Positions 1-7,288 are shown, counted from the first letter of the stretch. The stretch: DNA of 13,133 nucleotides from Fidelibacterota bacterium (GCA_002705605.1 PAJD01000020.1:21927-35059), one strand, 5' to 3'. A program made the numbers and translations. The notes: generated by a model from the sequence alone, not told the origin.

Positions 1-27
1 ATTAGAATAAATTATTTAAATTTAAAA

Positions 28-1083
28 ATGGAATTCAATAGCCTTGTTGACACATTAAATAATAATAAACTACTATTATCATTAGTGTATGTTGTTCTAT
101 CATTTGTATTTGCTTTTATAATTGACCAAGTCTTTATTCGAGTATTTAGAACAATTGTTAAAAAATCAAAAACTAATTTAGATGATCAAATTGTAGAAGT
201 CTTACATAAGCCTCTATACTATACAATTTTATTATTTGGACTAAGTGTGTCTATTAAATTACTAGGTCCTTCTGAATTATTAATTTTTTATATTGATGGA
301 TTATTTAAAACAATCATTATTTTTGTTTGGTCAACGTCTATATACAAATCATTTATAATTTTAATTGATTGGCTATCACGAAAAAGAAATTCATTTACTT
401 TTATTCAGTTAAAGACAATTCCTTTATTTGAAAATTTAGGTAAAATAGTAATTTTCTTATTATTAATATATTTTGTCATGTTAAGCTGGGGGATTGATGT
501 TACAGCTTGGGTAGCTTCAGCTGGTATTCTTAGTGTTGTAATTGGTTTTGCTGCAAAAGATACTTTAGGAAATTTATTTGCTGGTATATTTATTATGGCT
601 GATAGTCCTTATAAAGAAGGCGATTATATTAATTTAGATACAGGTGAAAGAGGTTTTGTTAGAAATATTGGAATAAGATCTACAAGAATATTAACTAGGG
701 ATGCTGTAGAAATAACTATCCCAAATTCTGTTATTGCAACATCAAAAATAATTAATGAAAGTGGTGGATATTCTGAACAAGAAAGAATTAGAATAACTCT
801 AGATGTAGCTTATGGAACTAAAATTGAAGAAGCTAAAAATATAATGTATCAAATTGCATTAGATTCTGAGAATGTTTGCAAGGACCCAGAACCAGTTGTT
901 AGATTTAGAACATTTGGAGAATCTGGATTAACATTGCAATTATTAGCTTGGATAGATAAGCCTGAATTAAGAGGCAGGGTTATAGATGAATTATCAACTT
1001 TGATTTATGATTCATTTAATAGAGAAAAAATAGAAATACCATTTCCTCAGAGAACTGTACATATTAAAAAAACAGATAGTTAA
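28..1083 (+). CDS. MscS-family mechanosensitive ion channel
   Basis: Small-conductance mechanosensitive channel of the inner membrane, which opens under membrane tension to release solutes after osmotic downshock. Hydrophobic segments lie at about residues 13-38, 63-80, 85-113 and 138-153. The pore-lining region follows at 155-190 and is rich in small Ala/Gly residues, including the stretch around VIGFAAKDTLGN (171-182). The MscS beta-domain signature comes next (DSPYKEGDYI, 192-201, and GFVRNIGIRSTRI, 209-221). The conserved C-terminal IEIPFPQRTVHI is at 335-346. At 351 residues it is longer than E. coli MscS (286 aa) because of an extra membrane segment or two at the N-terminus, which is common in the wider family. 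The ATG at 28 has no clear Shine-Dalgarno site and only 27 bases of upstream sequence are visible. The Rieske oxygenase gene follows after 8 bases, so the two are probably co-transcribed. The family call is secure; the exact ion or solute preference cannot be read. Confidence 0.95.
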   Translation: MEFNSLVDTLNNNKLLLSLVYVVLSFVFAFIIDQVFIRVFRTIVKKSKTNLDDQIVEVLHKPLYYTILLFGLSVSIKLLGPSELLIFYIDGLFKTIIIFVWSTSIYKSFIILIDWLSRKRNSFTFIQLKTIPLFENLGKIVIFLLLIYFVMLSWGIDVTAWVASAGILSVVIGFAAKDTLGNLFAGIFIMADSPYKEGDYINLDTGERGFVRNIGIRSTRILTRDAVEITIPNSVIATSKIINESGGYSEQERIRITLDVAYGTKIEEAKNIMYQIALDSENVCKDPEPVVRFRTFGESGLTLQLLAWIDKPELRGRVIDELSTLIYDSFNREKIEIPFPQRTVHIKKTDS

Positions 1084-1091
1084 ATATATGT

Positions 1092-2126
1092 ATGAAAGAT
1101 AATTTTAAAATATCTATTGATAAAGATATTTCAGTAGCACAAACAATTCCATCATTTTTTTATAAATCAGATAGTATTTTTTATAAAACTGTTGATAATA
1201 TATTTAATAATTCTTGGCAGTTTGTTGTCAATAGAAATTCTATAAATCATAAGTTATATCCATTTTATTTTATGGAAGGATTAATTGATGACCCCTATGT
1301 ATTAATTAATGATGATGATTTTAAAATATTAAGCAATGTATGTACTCATAGAGCAGCATTATTATGCTCTAAGAAGTCTAATGGTAAGACTATAAAATGC
1401 AATTATCATGGTAGAGTTTTTAATCTTAATGGAAAACTTATTAAACATTATGGGTTTGAAGGAGTTAAAAATTTTCCTTCTAAAAAGGATGACTTAATTA
1501 AAATAAATCATTTTAATTGGAATGATTTTATTTTTTGTTCAAAATTTTCAACTATTGATATTTCAAAAATATTTGATGATATTAATAGCAGATTAGTAAA
1601 TTACAAATTTCAAGATTTACTTTATAATAAAGAAGAGTCTAATACATATATTGTTGATATACATTGGGCATTATATTGTGAAAATTATTTAGAAGGTTTC
1701 CATGTTCCATTTGTACATAAAGGACTAAATAATGATATAGATTATAGTAGTTATGATACAATAATATTAGATAGCGCTGTATTGCAATTAGCTAAGGATA
1801 AAAACAATAAAATTTATGCATATTATTATTGGATTTTTCCAAATATAATGCTGAATTTTTATGATTGGGGTTTATCAATCAATATTATTACCCCATTAAC
1901 AAAAAATAAAACAAGAATAAAATTCTTATCATTCCCTAAAAAAGGAATGACTCAGCCCAAAGATATCCCCGCTGGTATTAATGTTGTTGAAGAAGAAGAT
2001 CAAAAGATAGTTAAAAGTGTACAAAAAGGTATCCAGTCATCTAATTATATTTCAGGAAGATACTCAGTGAAGCATGAAAAAGGGATACATTATTTTCATT
2101 CACTGATATCTGATTATTTGGAATAA
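1092..2126 (+). CDS. Rieske [2Fe-2S] ring-hydroxylating oxygenase alpha subunit
   Basis: Catalytic subunit of a Rieske non-haem iron oxygenase. The N-terminal Rieske domain has the cluster ligands C84 and H86 (NVCTHRA) and C103 and H106 (CNYHGRVF). The catalytic domain carries the mononuclear iron site: ENYLEGFHVPFVHKGL at 197-212 gives H204 and H209, and D303 in the EEDQKIVKSVQ stretch is the likely third ligand. The C-terminal GRYSVKHEKGIHYFH (322-336) resembles the subgroup containing choline-, carnitine- and betaine-type oxygenases. The residue that usually bridges the Rieske and iron sites (Asp, three before the first His) is Glu here, E201. Length 344 aa is near the family norm. No ferredoxin or flavin reductase partner is in the window, so electrons must come from elsewhere. 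The start is the ATG 8 bases after the channel gene, without a clear ribosome binding site. The substrate is unknown; a true aromatic substrate is not implied. Confidence 0.93.
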   Translation: MKDNFKISIDKDISVAQTIPSFFYKSDSIFYKTVDNIFNNSWQFVVNRNSINHKLYPFYFMEGLIDDPYVLINDDDFKILSNVCTHRAALLCSKKSNGKTIKCNYHGRVFNLNGKLIKHYGFEGVKNFPSKKDDLIKINHFNWNDFIFCSKFSTIDISKIFDDINSRLVNYKFQDLLYNKEESNTYIVDIHWALYCENYLEGFHVPFVHKGLNNDIDYSSYDTIILDSAVLQLAKDKNNKIYAYYYWIFPNIMLNFYDWGLSINIITPLTKNKTRIKFLSFPKKGMTQPKDIPAGINVVEEEDQKIVKSVQKGIQSSNYISGRYSVKHEKGIHYFHSLISDYLE

Positions 2127-2177
2127 TTATTACAAATTTTTACTAAAATTATATCTTTCAATATTATATTTTTAAAC

Positions 2178-3698
2178 ATGAATAAACGGTTAAAACAATA
2201 TATTTATTTTACATTAAAAGCATTTATAATGATTGGATTTTGCTTTGGTGATGTTACAATTGATATTGCAAATAAGGTTGTTGATAATATTTTAATTCAA
2301 AATAATAAAAATAATTATAGTATAGATTCTTATAGTGTAGATAATGAAAGTAATACAAATTTTTATATTTTCAAGTTAAATCCTAAGGGATTTGTTTTAG
2401 TTTCTTCTAATACAAAAGTAATTCCAATACTAGGGTATAGTTTTGATTATAATATGGATTTTAATTATCTTCCACCACAATTAAATAGTATTATTAATAG
2501 TTATAAAGAAAATATTGAATCAGTAATTACTAATAATATTGAACCAAGTCAATATGTATCTAGTTTATGGAATCAATATTTAGATAATGAAAATTTAATT
2601 AGAGAAAATAGAGATGTAAATCCTTTAATTACAGCTAATTGGAATCAAAGTGGTCAATGGAATAATCAATGTCCAGGGGAAGCGTTAGTAGGTTGTGTTG
2701 CTGTTGCAATGGGTCAGGTAATGTATTATTGGAAAAATCCAATACAACCTGAAGGATATGCTCAGTATTATGATGCTGATTTTGGTCCTATCGGAGTTAA
2801 TTTCGACAATTATACTTACAATTATGAAAATATGTATGATGATGATGCAACTGCAGATTCTCAACTATTATTATATCATGCAGGAGTTGCTGTGAATATG
2901 GATTATAGCTATTCTGGTTCAGGAGCATCTGTTTGCTGGGAAGGACCGTCAGCTCAGGATGCTTTATCAAGTAATTTTAATTTTATTGATGAAGCAGGTT
3001 GTGAATCAAAAATCAATTATAATGATGATGAGTGGTTTTCATTGTTAAAGAATCAAATAGATAATGGTTGGCCTATTGTATATAGAGGTTATGCTGAAAA
3101 TGATGGAGGCGGCCATGCATGGAATATTGATGGATATCAAAATCAATATCTTCATTGTAATTGGGGATGGGGAGGTTCCTCTAATGGATATTTTTATTTT
3201 AACAATCTTAATGGAGATGGCTTTTCTTTTATTGAAAGCCAAGCAGCTTTAATTAATATTTTTCCTAAAGGAATTGCAGTTCCAGTTGCTTTATTTGACT
3301 ATTCAGTAAATGATTTTACTGTTACATTTTCTAATATTTCTAATCAAATAAATGAAAATAATATTGTCCATTATAATTGGAATTTTGGTGATGGTTTTAT
3401 ATCTGATGAACCTAATCCAATGCATATATACCAAGGCTTTGGTTCATATGAAGTTAGTTTAATAGTTACTGATGAATTTGGGCAAGATAGTACTCCTCAT
3501 TTTGAAATAATAAGTATAATTTTTGGTGATATTAATTCTGATAATTCTTTGAATGTTTTAGATATCATATCACTAGTTGATATGGTATTAAACAATTCTG
3601 AAAATTTAGATTTTGATTTAAATCAAGATGATGATTTGACAATTTTAGATATAATTATATTAATTAATTTAGTATTGGATTTTAATAATGAATATTAA
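2178..3698 (+). CDS. Secreted C10-family (streptopain-like) cysteine peptidase with PKD and dockerin-type C-terminus
   Basis: Predicted exported cysteine protease of 506 aa. A basic N-terminus and hydrophobic stretch (about 5-24) look like a signal peptide. Residues about 30-125 resemble the Spi/propeptide region of C10 peptidases, with the typical FKLNPKGFVLVSSNTKVIPILGYS-like pattern at 65-88. The catalytic cysteine is C173 in GCVAVAMGQVMYYW (172-185). The catalytic histidine is H313 in GGHAWNIDGY, and N328-W329 in HCNWGWGG supply the usual supporting residues. A PKD-like domain follows at about 370-447, with its WNFGDG core at 401-406. The end (450-506) holds two dockerin-type calcium motifs. 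No Shine-Dalgarno site precedes the ATG. The 3' end overlaps the methyltransferase gene by 11 bases. The active-site residues are all present, so I expect a working enzyme, with the propeptide removed on maturation. Possible roles are scavenging of extracellular protein or a surface function; targets are unknown. Confidence 0.92.
   Translation: MNKRLKQYIYFTLKAFIMIGFCFGDVTIDIANKVVDNILIQNNKNNYSIDSYSVDNESNTNFYIFKLNPKGFVLVSSNTKVIPILGYSFDYNMDFNYLPPQLNSIINSYKENIESVITNNIEPSQYVSSLWNQYLDNENLIRENRDVNPLITANWNQSGQWNNQCPGEALVGCVAVAMGQVMYYWKNPIQPEGYAQYYDADFGPIGVNFDNYTYNYENMYDDDATADSQLLLYHAGVAVNMDYSYSGSGASVCWEGPSAQDALSSNFNFIDEAGCESKINYNDDEWFSLLKNQIDNGWPIVYRGYAENDGGGHAWNIDGYQNQYLHCNWGWGGSSNGYFYFNNLNGDGFSFIESQAALINIFPKGIAVPVALFDYSVNDFTVTFSNISNQINENNIVHYNWNFGDGFISDEPNPMHIYQGFGSYEVSLIVTDEFGQDSTPHFEIISIIFGDINSDNSLNVLDIISLVDMVLNNSENLDFDLNQDDDLTILDIIILINLVLDFNNEY
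3528..3677 (+). other. Two dockerin-type I calcium-binding motifs encoded at the end of the C10 peptidase
   Basis: The encoded residues 451-472 and 480-500 each follow the dockerin loop spacing D-x-N/D-x-D-x3-N/T-x2-D and then a hydrophobic helix. In the first, D451, N453, D455, N459 and D462 occupy the ligand positions. In the second, the ligands are D480, N482, D484, T488 and D491. Both loops are intact, so calcium binding is expected. In cellulosomal bacteria such a module docks to cohesins, but no cohesin is visible here. Dockerin-like tails on secreted proteins are common in some marine bacteria, where the role is unclear. Confidence 0.8.
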
Positions 3699-4302
3699 TA
3701 TTGATACATTTAATAATTGGGCTCTTCTTGATAAAGATAAAGGCATGGAGAGAGGTCATGCAAGTTCTGTTTCTAAAATTTTTGAAATATTTGAAAGTGA
3801 AAGTTCAATAATAAATATCCCCTTCAAATTTTTAGATTTAGGTTGTGGTAACGGTTGGGTTGTAAGAAAAATTTTAGAAAATCGAAATTGCACTTATGCT
3901 CTTGGTGTTGATGGTGCTCCAGAAATGATAAAAAAAGCAAGAAATCTTGATAGTATAGGGGAGTACCTTAATATAAATATAGAGGATTGGACATTTAATA
4001 AAGATTATGATATTATTTTTAGTATGGAAACTTTTTATTATTTTAAAGATTTAGAATCAGTTTTAAAAAAGGTATATAATAATTTAAATGATAACGGTCT
4101 TTTTATAATTGGAATTGATCATTATTTAGAAAATAAACCATCTTTAACATGGGATAAAGAATTTAATTTATCCTTAAATACATTATCTATTAATGATTGG
4201 GTCTCAAAATTCAAAATTAGTGGTTTTAAAAATGTTCAATATATCATACATGATAAAAAAGAAGATTGGAATGGAACTTTAATTTTATATGGATATAAGT
4301 AA
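3688..4302 (+). CDS. Class I SAM-dependent methyltransferase
   Basis: Small (204 aa) cytoplasmic methyltransferase with a Rossmann-like SAM domain. Motif I is FLDLGCGNGWVVRKI (48-62), containing the glycine-rich SAM loop. The acidic residue ending beta-2 is D75 in GVDGAPEMI, followed by a typical helix (KKARNL). IEDWTF (98-103) and DIIFSMETFYYF (108-119) correspond to motifs II and post-I. LNDNGLFIIGIDHY (133-146) is the motif III region. The fold is a methyltransferase type 11/25-like domain with almost no extra sequence, so the acceptor substrate cannot be inferred. The ATG lies inside the end of the C10 peptidase gene (11-base overlap), which suggests translational coupling; a GGA about ten bases upstream is at best a weak ribosome binding site. 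No membrane segment or signal peptide is seen. Confidence 0.9.
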   Translation: MNINIDTFNNWALLDKDKGMERGHASSVSKIFEIFESESSIINIPFKFLDLGCGNGWVVRKILENRNCTYALGVDGAPEMIKKARNLDSIGEYLNINIEDWTFNKDYDIIFSMETFYYFKDLESVLKKVYNNLNDNGLFIIGIDHYLENKPSLTWDKEFNLSLNTLSINDWVSKFKISGFKNVQYIIHDKKEDWNGTLILYGYK

Positions 4303-4342
4303 GTATTATTTTTTAAAATATATTATTATTTAATTAATCAAT

Positions 4343-4348
4343 AAGGAG
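4343..4348 (+). promoter_or_regulatory. Strong Shine-Dalgarno site of the beta-barrel gene
   Basis: AAGGAG lies five bases before the ATG at 4354. It stands out because the four genes upstream on this strand lack a clear site, and it fixes the start of the barrel protein directly before its signal peptide. Confidence 0.75.
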
Positions 4349-4353
4349 CTTTT

Positions 4354-4830
4354 ATGAAAAAAATACTAACTTTATTATGTGCTTTTTCATTTTCTATAGC
4401 TGGTACAGTTTATATGGGTTATGATTTTAATGGTGATACTGATAATATGACATTAGGATATAATCATATATTTAAAACCTGGGTTTGTGAAGAAACAGGT
4501 AATCCATCTTGGATTCTTGCTGCTGGTGCAAATTATGATGTTTCTTTGACAGATGATTTAGGTTTTGCTGGAGTTTATGCGTTACCTATGAAACCAGTAT
4601 CTGAGAAAATGGCAGTTTGGACTAGCCTTGGTTATTCTGTAACTGTAGGTGATGCATCAGATACAGTTGATGGTGGATTAACTTACGGTTTAGGCTTACA
4701 TTACTATCTTAATGAAAGTTTAGGGATGGGAGTTGGTATGGTTAATCATGATTGGGAAACTGAATTATTAGGTATAACTGTTGAAGATACTTTAGAAAAA
4801 ATGAATTTATATTTTAGTTATAAATTCTAG
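4354..4830 (+). CDS. Small outer-membrane beta-barrel-like protein, function unknown
   Basis: A 158-aa exported protein. Residues 1-16 (MKKILTLLCAFSFSIA) form a clear signal peptide with a likely cleavage site near A16/G17. The rest alternates short strands of polar and hydrophobic residues with Gly/Asp-rich turns: VYMGYDFNGDTDNMTLGY, WILAAGANYDV, MAVWTSLGYSV, LTYGLGLHYYL, MGVGMVNHDW and MNLYFSYKF. The chain ends in an aromatic residue (F158) after alternating aromatics, the usual C-terminal signal for insertion of outer-membrane barrels by the BAM machinery. The size fits an eight-stranded barrel. I do not recognise a specific family; it could be structural or a small surface protein. It has its own good ribosome binding site, lies 51 bases after the methyltransferase gene and is followed at once by a hairpin terminator, so it may be a separate, well-expressed unit. 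Confidence 0.8.
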   Translation: MKKILTLLCAFSFSIAGTVYMGYDFNGDTDNMTLGYNHIFKTWVCEETGNPSWILAAGANYDVSLTDDLGFAGVYALPMKPVSEKMAVWTSLGYSVTVGDASDTVDGGLTYGLGLHYYLNESLGMGVGMVNHDWETELLGITVEDTLEKMNLYFSYKF

Positions 4831-4848
4831 TTTAGATATGATTTAAAT

Positions 4849-4877
4849 AAAAAAGCCTCCATTTTGGAGGCTTTTTT
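4849..4877. terminator. Bidirectional rho-independent terminator between convergent genes
   Basis: A perfect 12-bp stem, formed by six A plus GCCTCC (4849-4860) and GGAGGC plus six T (4866-4877), encloses a 5-base loop. It gives a GC-rich hairpin followed by a U tract on either strand. It sits 18 bases after the stop of the beta-barrel gene and 7 bases beyond the stop of the minus-strand HtrA gene, so it should serve both. Confidence 0.9.
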
Positions 4878-4884
4878 ATTAGTT

Positions 4885-6222
4885 TTATTTTATTTCAAAA
4901 GCTTCATATAAATTATTTCCATTCCTGACTATTCTTAACATAATAACGTTACCTTTAGAATAATTTGTAATTTCTTTATAATAATCATTAGAATTTTTAA
5001 TTTCAACTCTATTTATTTCATTTATTATATCATTTTTTCTAATATTATTACTGTATGCTTCACCTTCAGAATTAATATCAATAATTTTAACTCCATTGTT
5101 ATCATTATCTTCAATTATTAAGCCTAATAAATCATACTTAGTTTGTTTTTTATATGAATCACCAATAAAATTTTCATCAGGTCTTTGTCCAAGAACAACT
5201 GATATTGATTGTAATAATTCATTCCTGATAATAGAAAATACAGCTGTTTCACCAGGTCTTAAGCTAGATACATCATTTCTAAGTTGATTAGAGCTTTCTA
5301 TTGGTTTAGAATTTAGAGAAATAATTACATCTTTTTCTCTTAATCCCCCATTGTCAGCAGGACCATCTTCAACAATCATGCTAATAAATGCACCTTTATT
5401 ATTTTCAAGACCTAATACTTTTGCTTTGTTCTCATCTAAATCTTGTATCATTACACCAAGATAACCTCTTAGTACTTGTCCTCCATTAATTAAATCTTCT
5501 ATAACCCTTTTTGCTTGATTAATTGGGATTGCAAATCCTACTCCTGCGTTAGATTTAGAGAATCCATCAGTTGCAATTGCAGTATTTATTCCAATAAGAT
5601 CTCCATTTAAATCAAATAATGCTCCCCCAGAATTTCCTGGATTTATTGCAGCATCATGTTGAATAAAGTTTTCAAAATTAGCTCTTGATATAACATCACT
5701 TCTACCTTTTGCACTAACTATACCACATGTTACGGTATGATTTAAATGTAGGCCAAATGGACTACCTATTGCAATCACCCATTCTCCAATTTCTAAGTTA
5801 TCTGAATTTCCCATATTTGCTTCTTCTAAATTAGTAGCATCAATTTTAAGTACAGCTAAATCTGATAGTGGATCCGCACCAAGTATTTCAGCTTTAATTT
5901 CTCTTTTATCAAATAAAATTACTTTTATTTCATTAGCACCATCAACCACATGATTATTTGTAAGTATATGACCTTTTTGTTTGTCAATTACAACTCCTGA
6001 CCCAATACCTTGAGACTTTCTTTCTTTGGGTTCAAACGGATCAGAGTTCCCAAATGGATCAAAAAAGAAAGGATTTATATATTGTTCAGTTTTTTCTGAT
6101 AATATAGAAACAACAGCTGGGCTTCCTTGTTGAGAAACTTTAATAAACAATTCATTAAAGTCATTTTTATTTGGGTATGAAAATAAAAATCCAATAAATA
6201 ATAGCGCAAATATTTTTTTCAT
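4885..6222 (-). CDS. htrA: HtrA/DegP/DegQ-family periplasmic serine protease with two PDZ domains
   Basis: Envelope quality-control protease of the S1C family, 445 aa. A short signal peptide (MKKIFALLFIGFLFSYP) directs it to the periplasm. The trypsin-like domain spans about 28-245 with an intact catalytic triad: H91 in LTNNHVVDGA, D121 in SDLAVLKID and S198 in NPGNSGGALFD. The region around 44-70, rich in Phe, Pro and Asn, corresponds to the LA loop. PDZ1 covers about 253-345 (begins RGYLGVMIQDL; RPGETAVF at 322-329) and PDZ2 about 364-445 (begins LLGLIIED). The length matches DegP/DegQ rather than the one-PDZ DegS type, and there is no membrane anchor beyond the signal. The start is supported by AAAGGA five bases upstream on the minus strand (6228-6233). 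It stands alone between a terminator and a divergent spacer, so it is probably monocistronic. Substrates would be misfolded exported proteins. Confidence 0.96.
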   Translation of the reverse strand: MKKIFALLFIGFLFSYPNKNDFNELFIKVSQQGSPAVVSILSEKTEQYINPFFFDPFGNSDPFEPKERKSQGIGSGVVIDKQKGHILTNNHVVDGANEIKVILFDKREIKAEILGADPLSDLAVLKIDATNLEEANMGNSDNLEIGEWVIAIGSPFGLHLNHTVTCGIVSAKGRSDVISRANFENFIQHDAAINPGNSGGALFDLNGDLIGINTAIATDGFSKSNAGVGFAIPINQAKRVIEDLINGGQVLRGYLGVMIQDLDENKAKVLGLENNKGAFISMIVEDGPADNGGLREKDVIISLNSKPIESSNQLRNDVSSLRPGETAVFSIIRNELLQSISVVLGQRPDENFIGDSYKKQTKYDLLGLIIEDNDNNGVKIIDINSEGEAYSNNIRKNDIINEINRVEIKNSNDYYKEITNYSKGNVIMLRIVRNGNNLYEAFEIK

Positions 6223-6253
6223 GTATATCCTTTGTTTTATTTTGTTATAAATT

Positions 6254-6281
6254 ATAATACTATATTTAAAACAGGTTCCAA
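6254..6281 (-). promoter_or_regulatory. Candidate sigma-70-type promoter for htrA in the divergent spacer
   Basis: Read on the minus strand, TTGGAA (6281-6276) and TATTAT (6259-6254) are separated by 16 bases and lie about 30 bases before the htrA start. The whole 94-base spacer between htrA and the dehydrogenase gene (6223-6316) is AT-rich and must carry divergent promoters, but -10-like words are expected by chance in such sequence. A plus-strand TATAAT also occurs at 6253-6258 without a well-spaced -35. No operator repeat was seen. Confidence 0.3.
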
Positions 6282-6305
6282 ATTTATTTAAAAAATATAA
6301 AAATT

Positions 6306-6310
6306 AGGAG
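6306..6310 (+). promoter_or_regulatory. Shine-Dalgarno site of the SDR gene
   Basis: AGGAG six bases before the ATG at 6317, which fixes that start directly ahead of the nucleotide-binding strand of the dehydrogenase. Confidence 0.7.
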
Positions 6311-6316
6311 AAAAAA

Positions 6317-7174
6317 ATGAGATCAGTTTTAGTAACAGGTGTTAGTACAGGAATAGGGAAAGCGATTGCAGAAGAATTGTTAAATAATGAATTTTTTGTT
6401 ATTGGAAGTGTTAGAAAGGAAGGAGATGCAAAATATTTCAATGAAAATTATAAAGATAATTTTAAAAGTGTGATTTTTGATGTTACTAATAAAAAAGAAA
6501 TAGAAAATGCTAAAAAAGAAGTTGAAAAAATATTATCAGATAATGGAAGTTATTTATGCTCAATTGTAAACAATGCTGGAATAGCTTTAGGTGGCCCTGT
6601 TAGATATTTAGATGTAGATGTTTTTAGAAAACAATTTGAAGTTAATTTTTTTGGTTTGATTGAAGTCACTAAATGTTTCTTAGATATGTTAATTGATAAC
6701 AATAAATATAAAATGAAGAATAAGATAATTAATATTGGTTCAATAAGTGGAAAAAGGTCATATCCTTTTGTAGGGCCATACACATCTTCGAAGCATGCGC
6801 TTGAGGGATTTTCAGATGCTTTAAGAAGAGAATTATTAATTCATGATTTAGATGTCGTTCTGATTCAACCTGGACCTATTAGAACTCCAATTTGGGATAA
6901 GGCTCCTGCAATTGAAGATAATCCATTTTTAAAAACTGAATATGAGATTCCATTAAGAAAGTTTTTCAAAGGGTATATTCAATTAGGTGTTAATGGTCTT
7001 AATCCACAAATAATTGGTGAAAGAGTTGTTAAAGTTTTAATGACAAATAAACCTAAAGCAAGATATGTTATTACTCCACAAAAAATTAAAAATTATTTAA
7101 TGCCAGGATTTTTACCTGACAGATGGGTTGATAGATTAACAGGTAAAATGCTTGGTCTTATTAAGAAAAAATAA
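6317..7174 (+). CDS. Classical short-chain dehydrogenase/reductase (SDR)
   Basis: NAD(P)-dependent oxidoreductase of 285 aa with a Rossmann fold. The cofactor loop is TGVSTGIG (7-14). R33 after the second strand (GSVR) favours NADP(H), though that is a weak rule. D55 (FDVTN) and NNAG (85-88) are the usual adenine-ring and structural motifs. The catalytic residues are S142 (INIGSISG), Y155 and K159 (YTSSK), with N110 as the fourth member of the tetrad. PGPIRTPIW (185-193) is the usual segment after the active site. The C-terminal portion with RYVITP (249-254) and a Pro/Trp-containing tail (LMPGFLPDRWVDRL, 261-274) is typical of the retinol/17-beta-hydroxysteroid-type SDRs, which act on lipids, sterols or other small alcohols and ketones. 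The substrate is not readable. It has a good ribosome binding site and no same-strand neighbour, so it is probably transcribed alone from the spacer shared with htrA. Confidence 0.92.
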   Translation: MRSVLVTGVSTGIGKAIAEELLNNEFFVIGSVRKEGDAKYFNENYKDNFKSVIFDVTNKKEIENAKKEVEKILSDNGSYLCSIVNNAGIALGGPVRYLDVDVFRKQFEVNFFGLIEVTKCFLDMLIDNNKYKMKNKIINIGSISGKRSYPFVGPYTSSKHALEGFSDALRRELLIHDLDVVLIQPGPIRTPIWDKAPAIEDNPFLKTEYEIPLRKFFKGYIQLGVNGLNPQIIGERVVKVLMTNKPKARYVITPQKIKNYLMPGFLPDRWVDRLTGKMLGLIKKK

Positions 7175-7201
7175 AAAAGGGCCTTGTTTTACCAAGACCC
7201 T
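7173..7201 (-). terminator. Rho-independent terminator of the RND/LolA-like/MATE operon
   Basis: On the minus strand, AGGGTCTTG (7201-7193) pairs with CAAGGCCCT (7186-7178) around a 6-base loop: nine pairs including one G-U. A run of T follows (7178-7173, then more T-rich sequence). It lies about 90 bases past the MATE stop. On the plus strand the same hairpin has a C-A mismatch and only a weak T run, so it fits the minus strand better, though it may also slow transcription leaving the SDR gene. Confidence 0.65.
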
Positions 7202-7224
7202 AATTTTAAGGAGGAGTTAAATAA

Positions 7225-7284
7225 ACTCTATTATATATTAATTGTAAAGAATAATAGTTATCAAATCATTTAATGTAATAGAGT
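7225..7284. repeat. Widely spaced 9-bp inverted repeat between convergent genes
   Basis: ACTCTATTA (7225-7233) and its exact reverse complement TAATAGAGT (7276-7284) flank 42 AT-rich bases. They lie in the non-coding gap between the SDR and MATE stops. The left arm can also pair locally with GAGTT (7214-7218). The arms could be a weak hairpin for 3' ends; a chance occurrence is quite possible at this base composition. Confidence 0.35.
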
Positions 7285-7288
7285 GTAA

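Noticed and set aside
2127-2177. Possible terminator between the Rieske and C10 peptidase genes
   Set aside because: The spacer has T runs but no GC-containing inverted repeat, so no terminator can be supported.
3045-3252. Open frames on both strands inside the C10 peptidase gene
   Set aside because: They lie wholly within a well-supported gene with intact catalytic motifs, have no ribosome binding site and encode low-complexity Ile/Met-rich sequence expected from AT-rich shadow frames.
4303-4353. Possible regulatory element in the AT-rich spacer before the barrel gene
   Set aside because: Apart from the Shine-Dalgarno site only simple A/T runs are present; no hairpin or promoter pair can be separated from chance.
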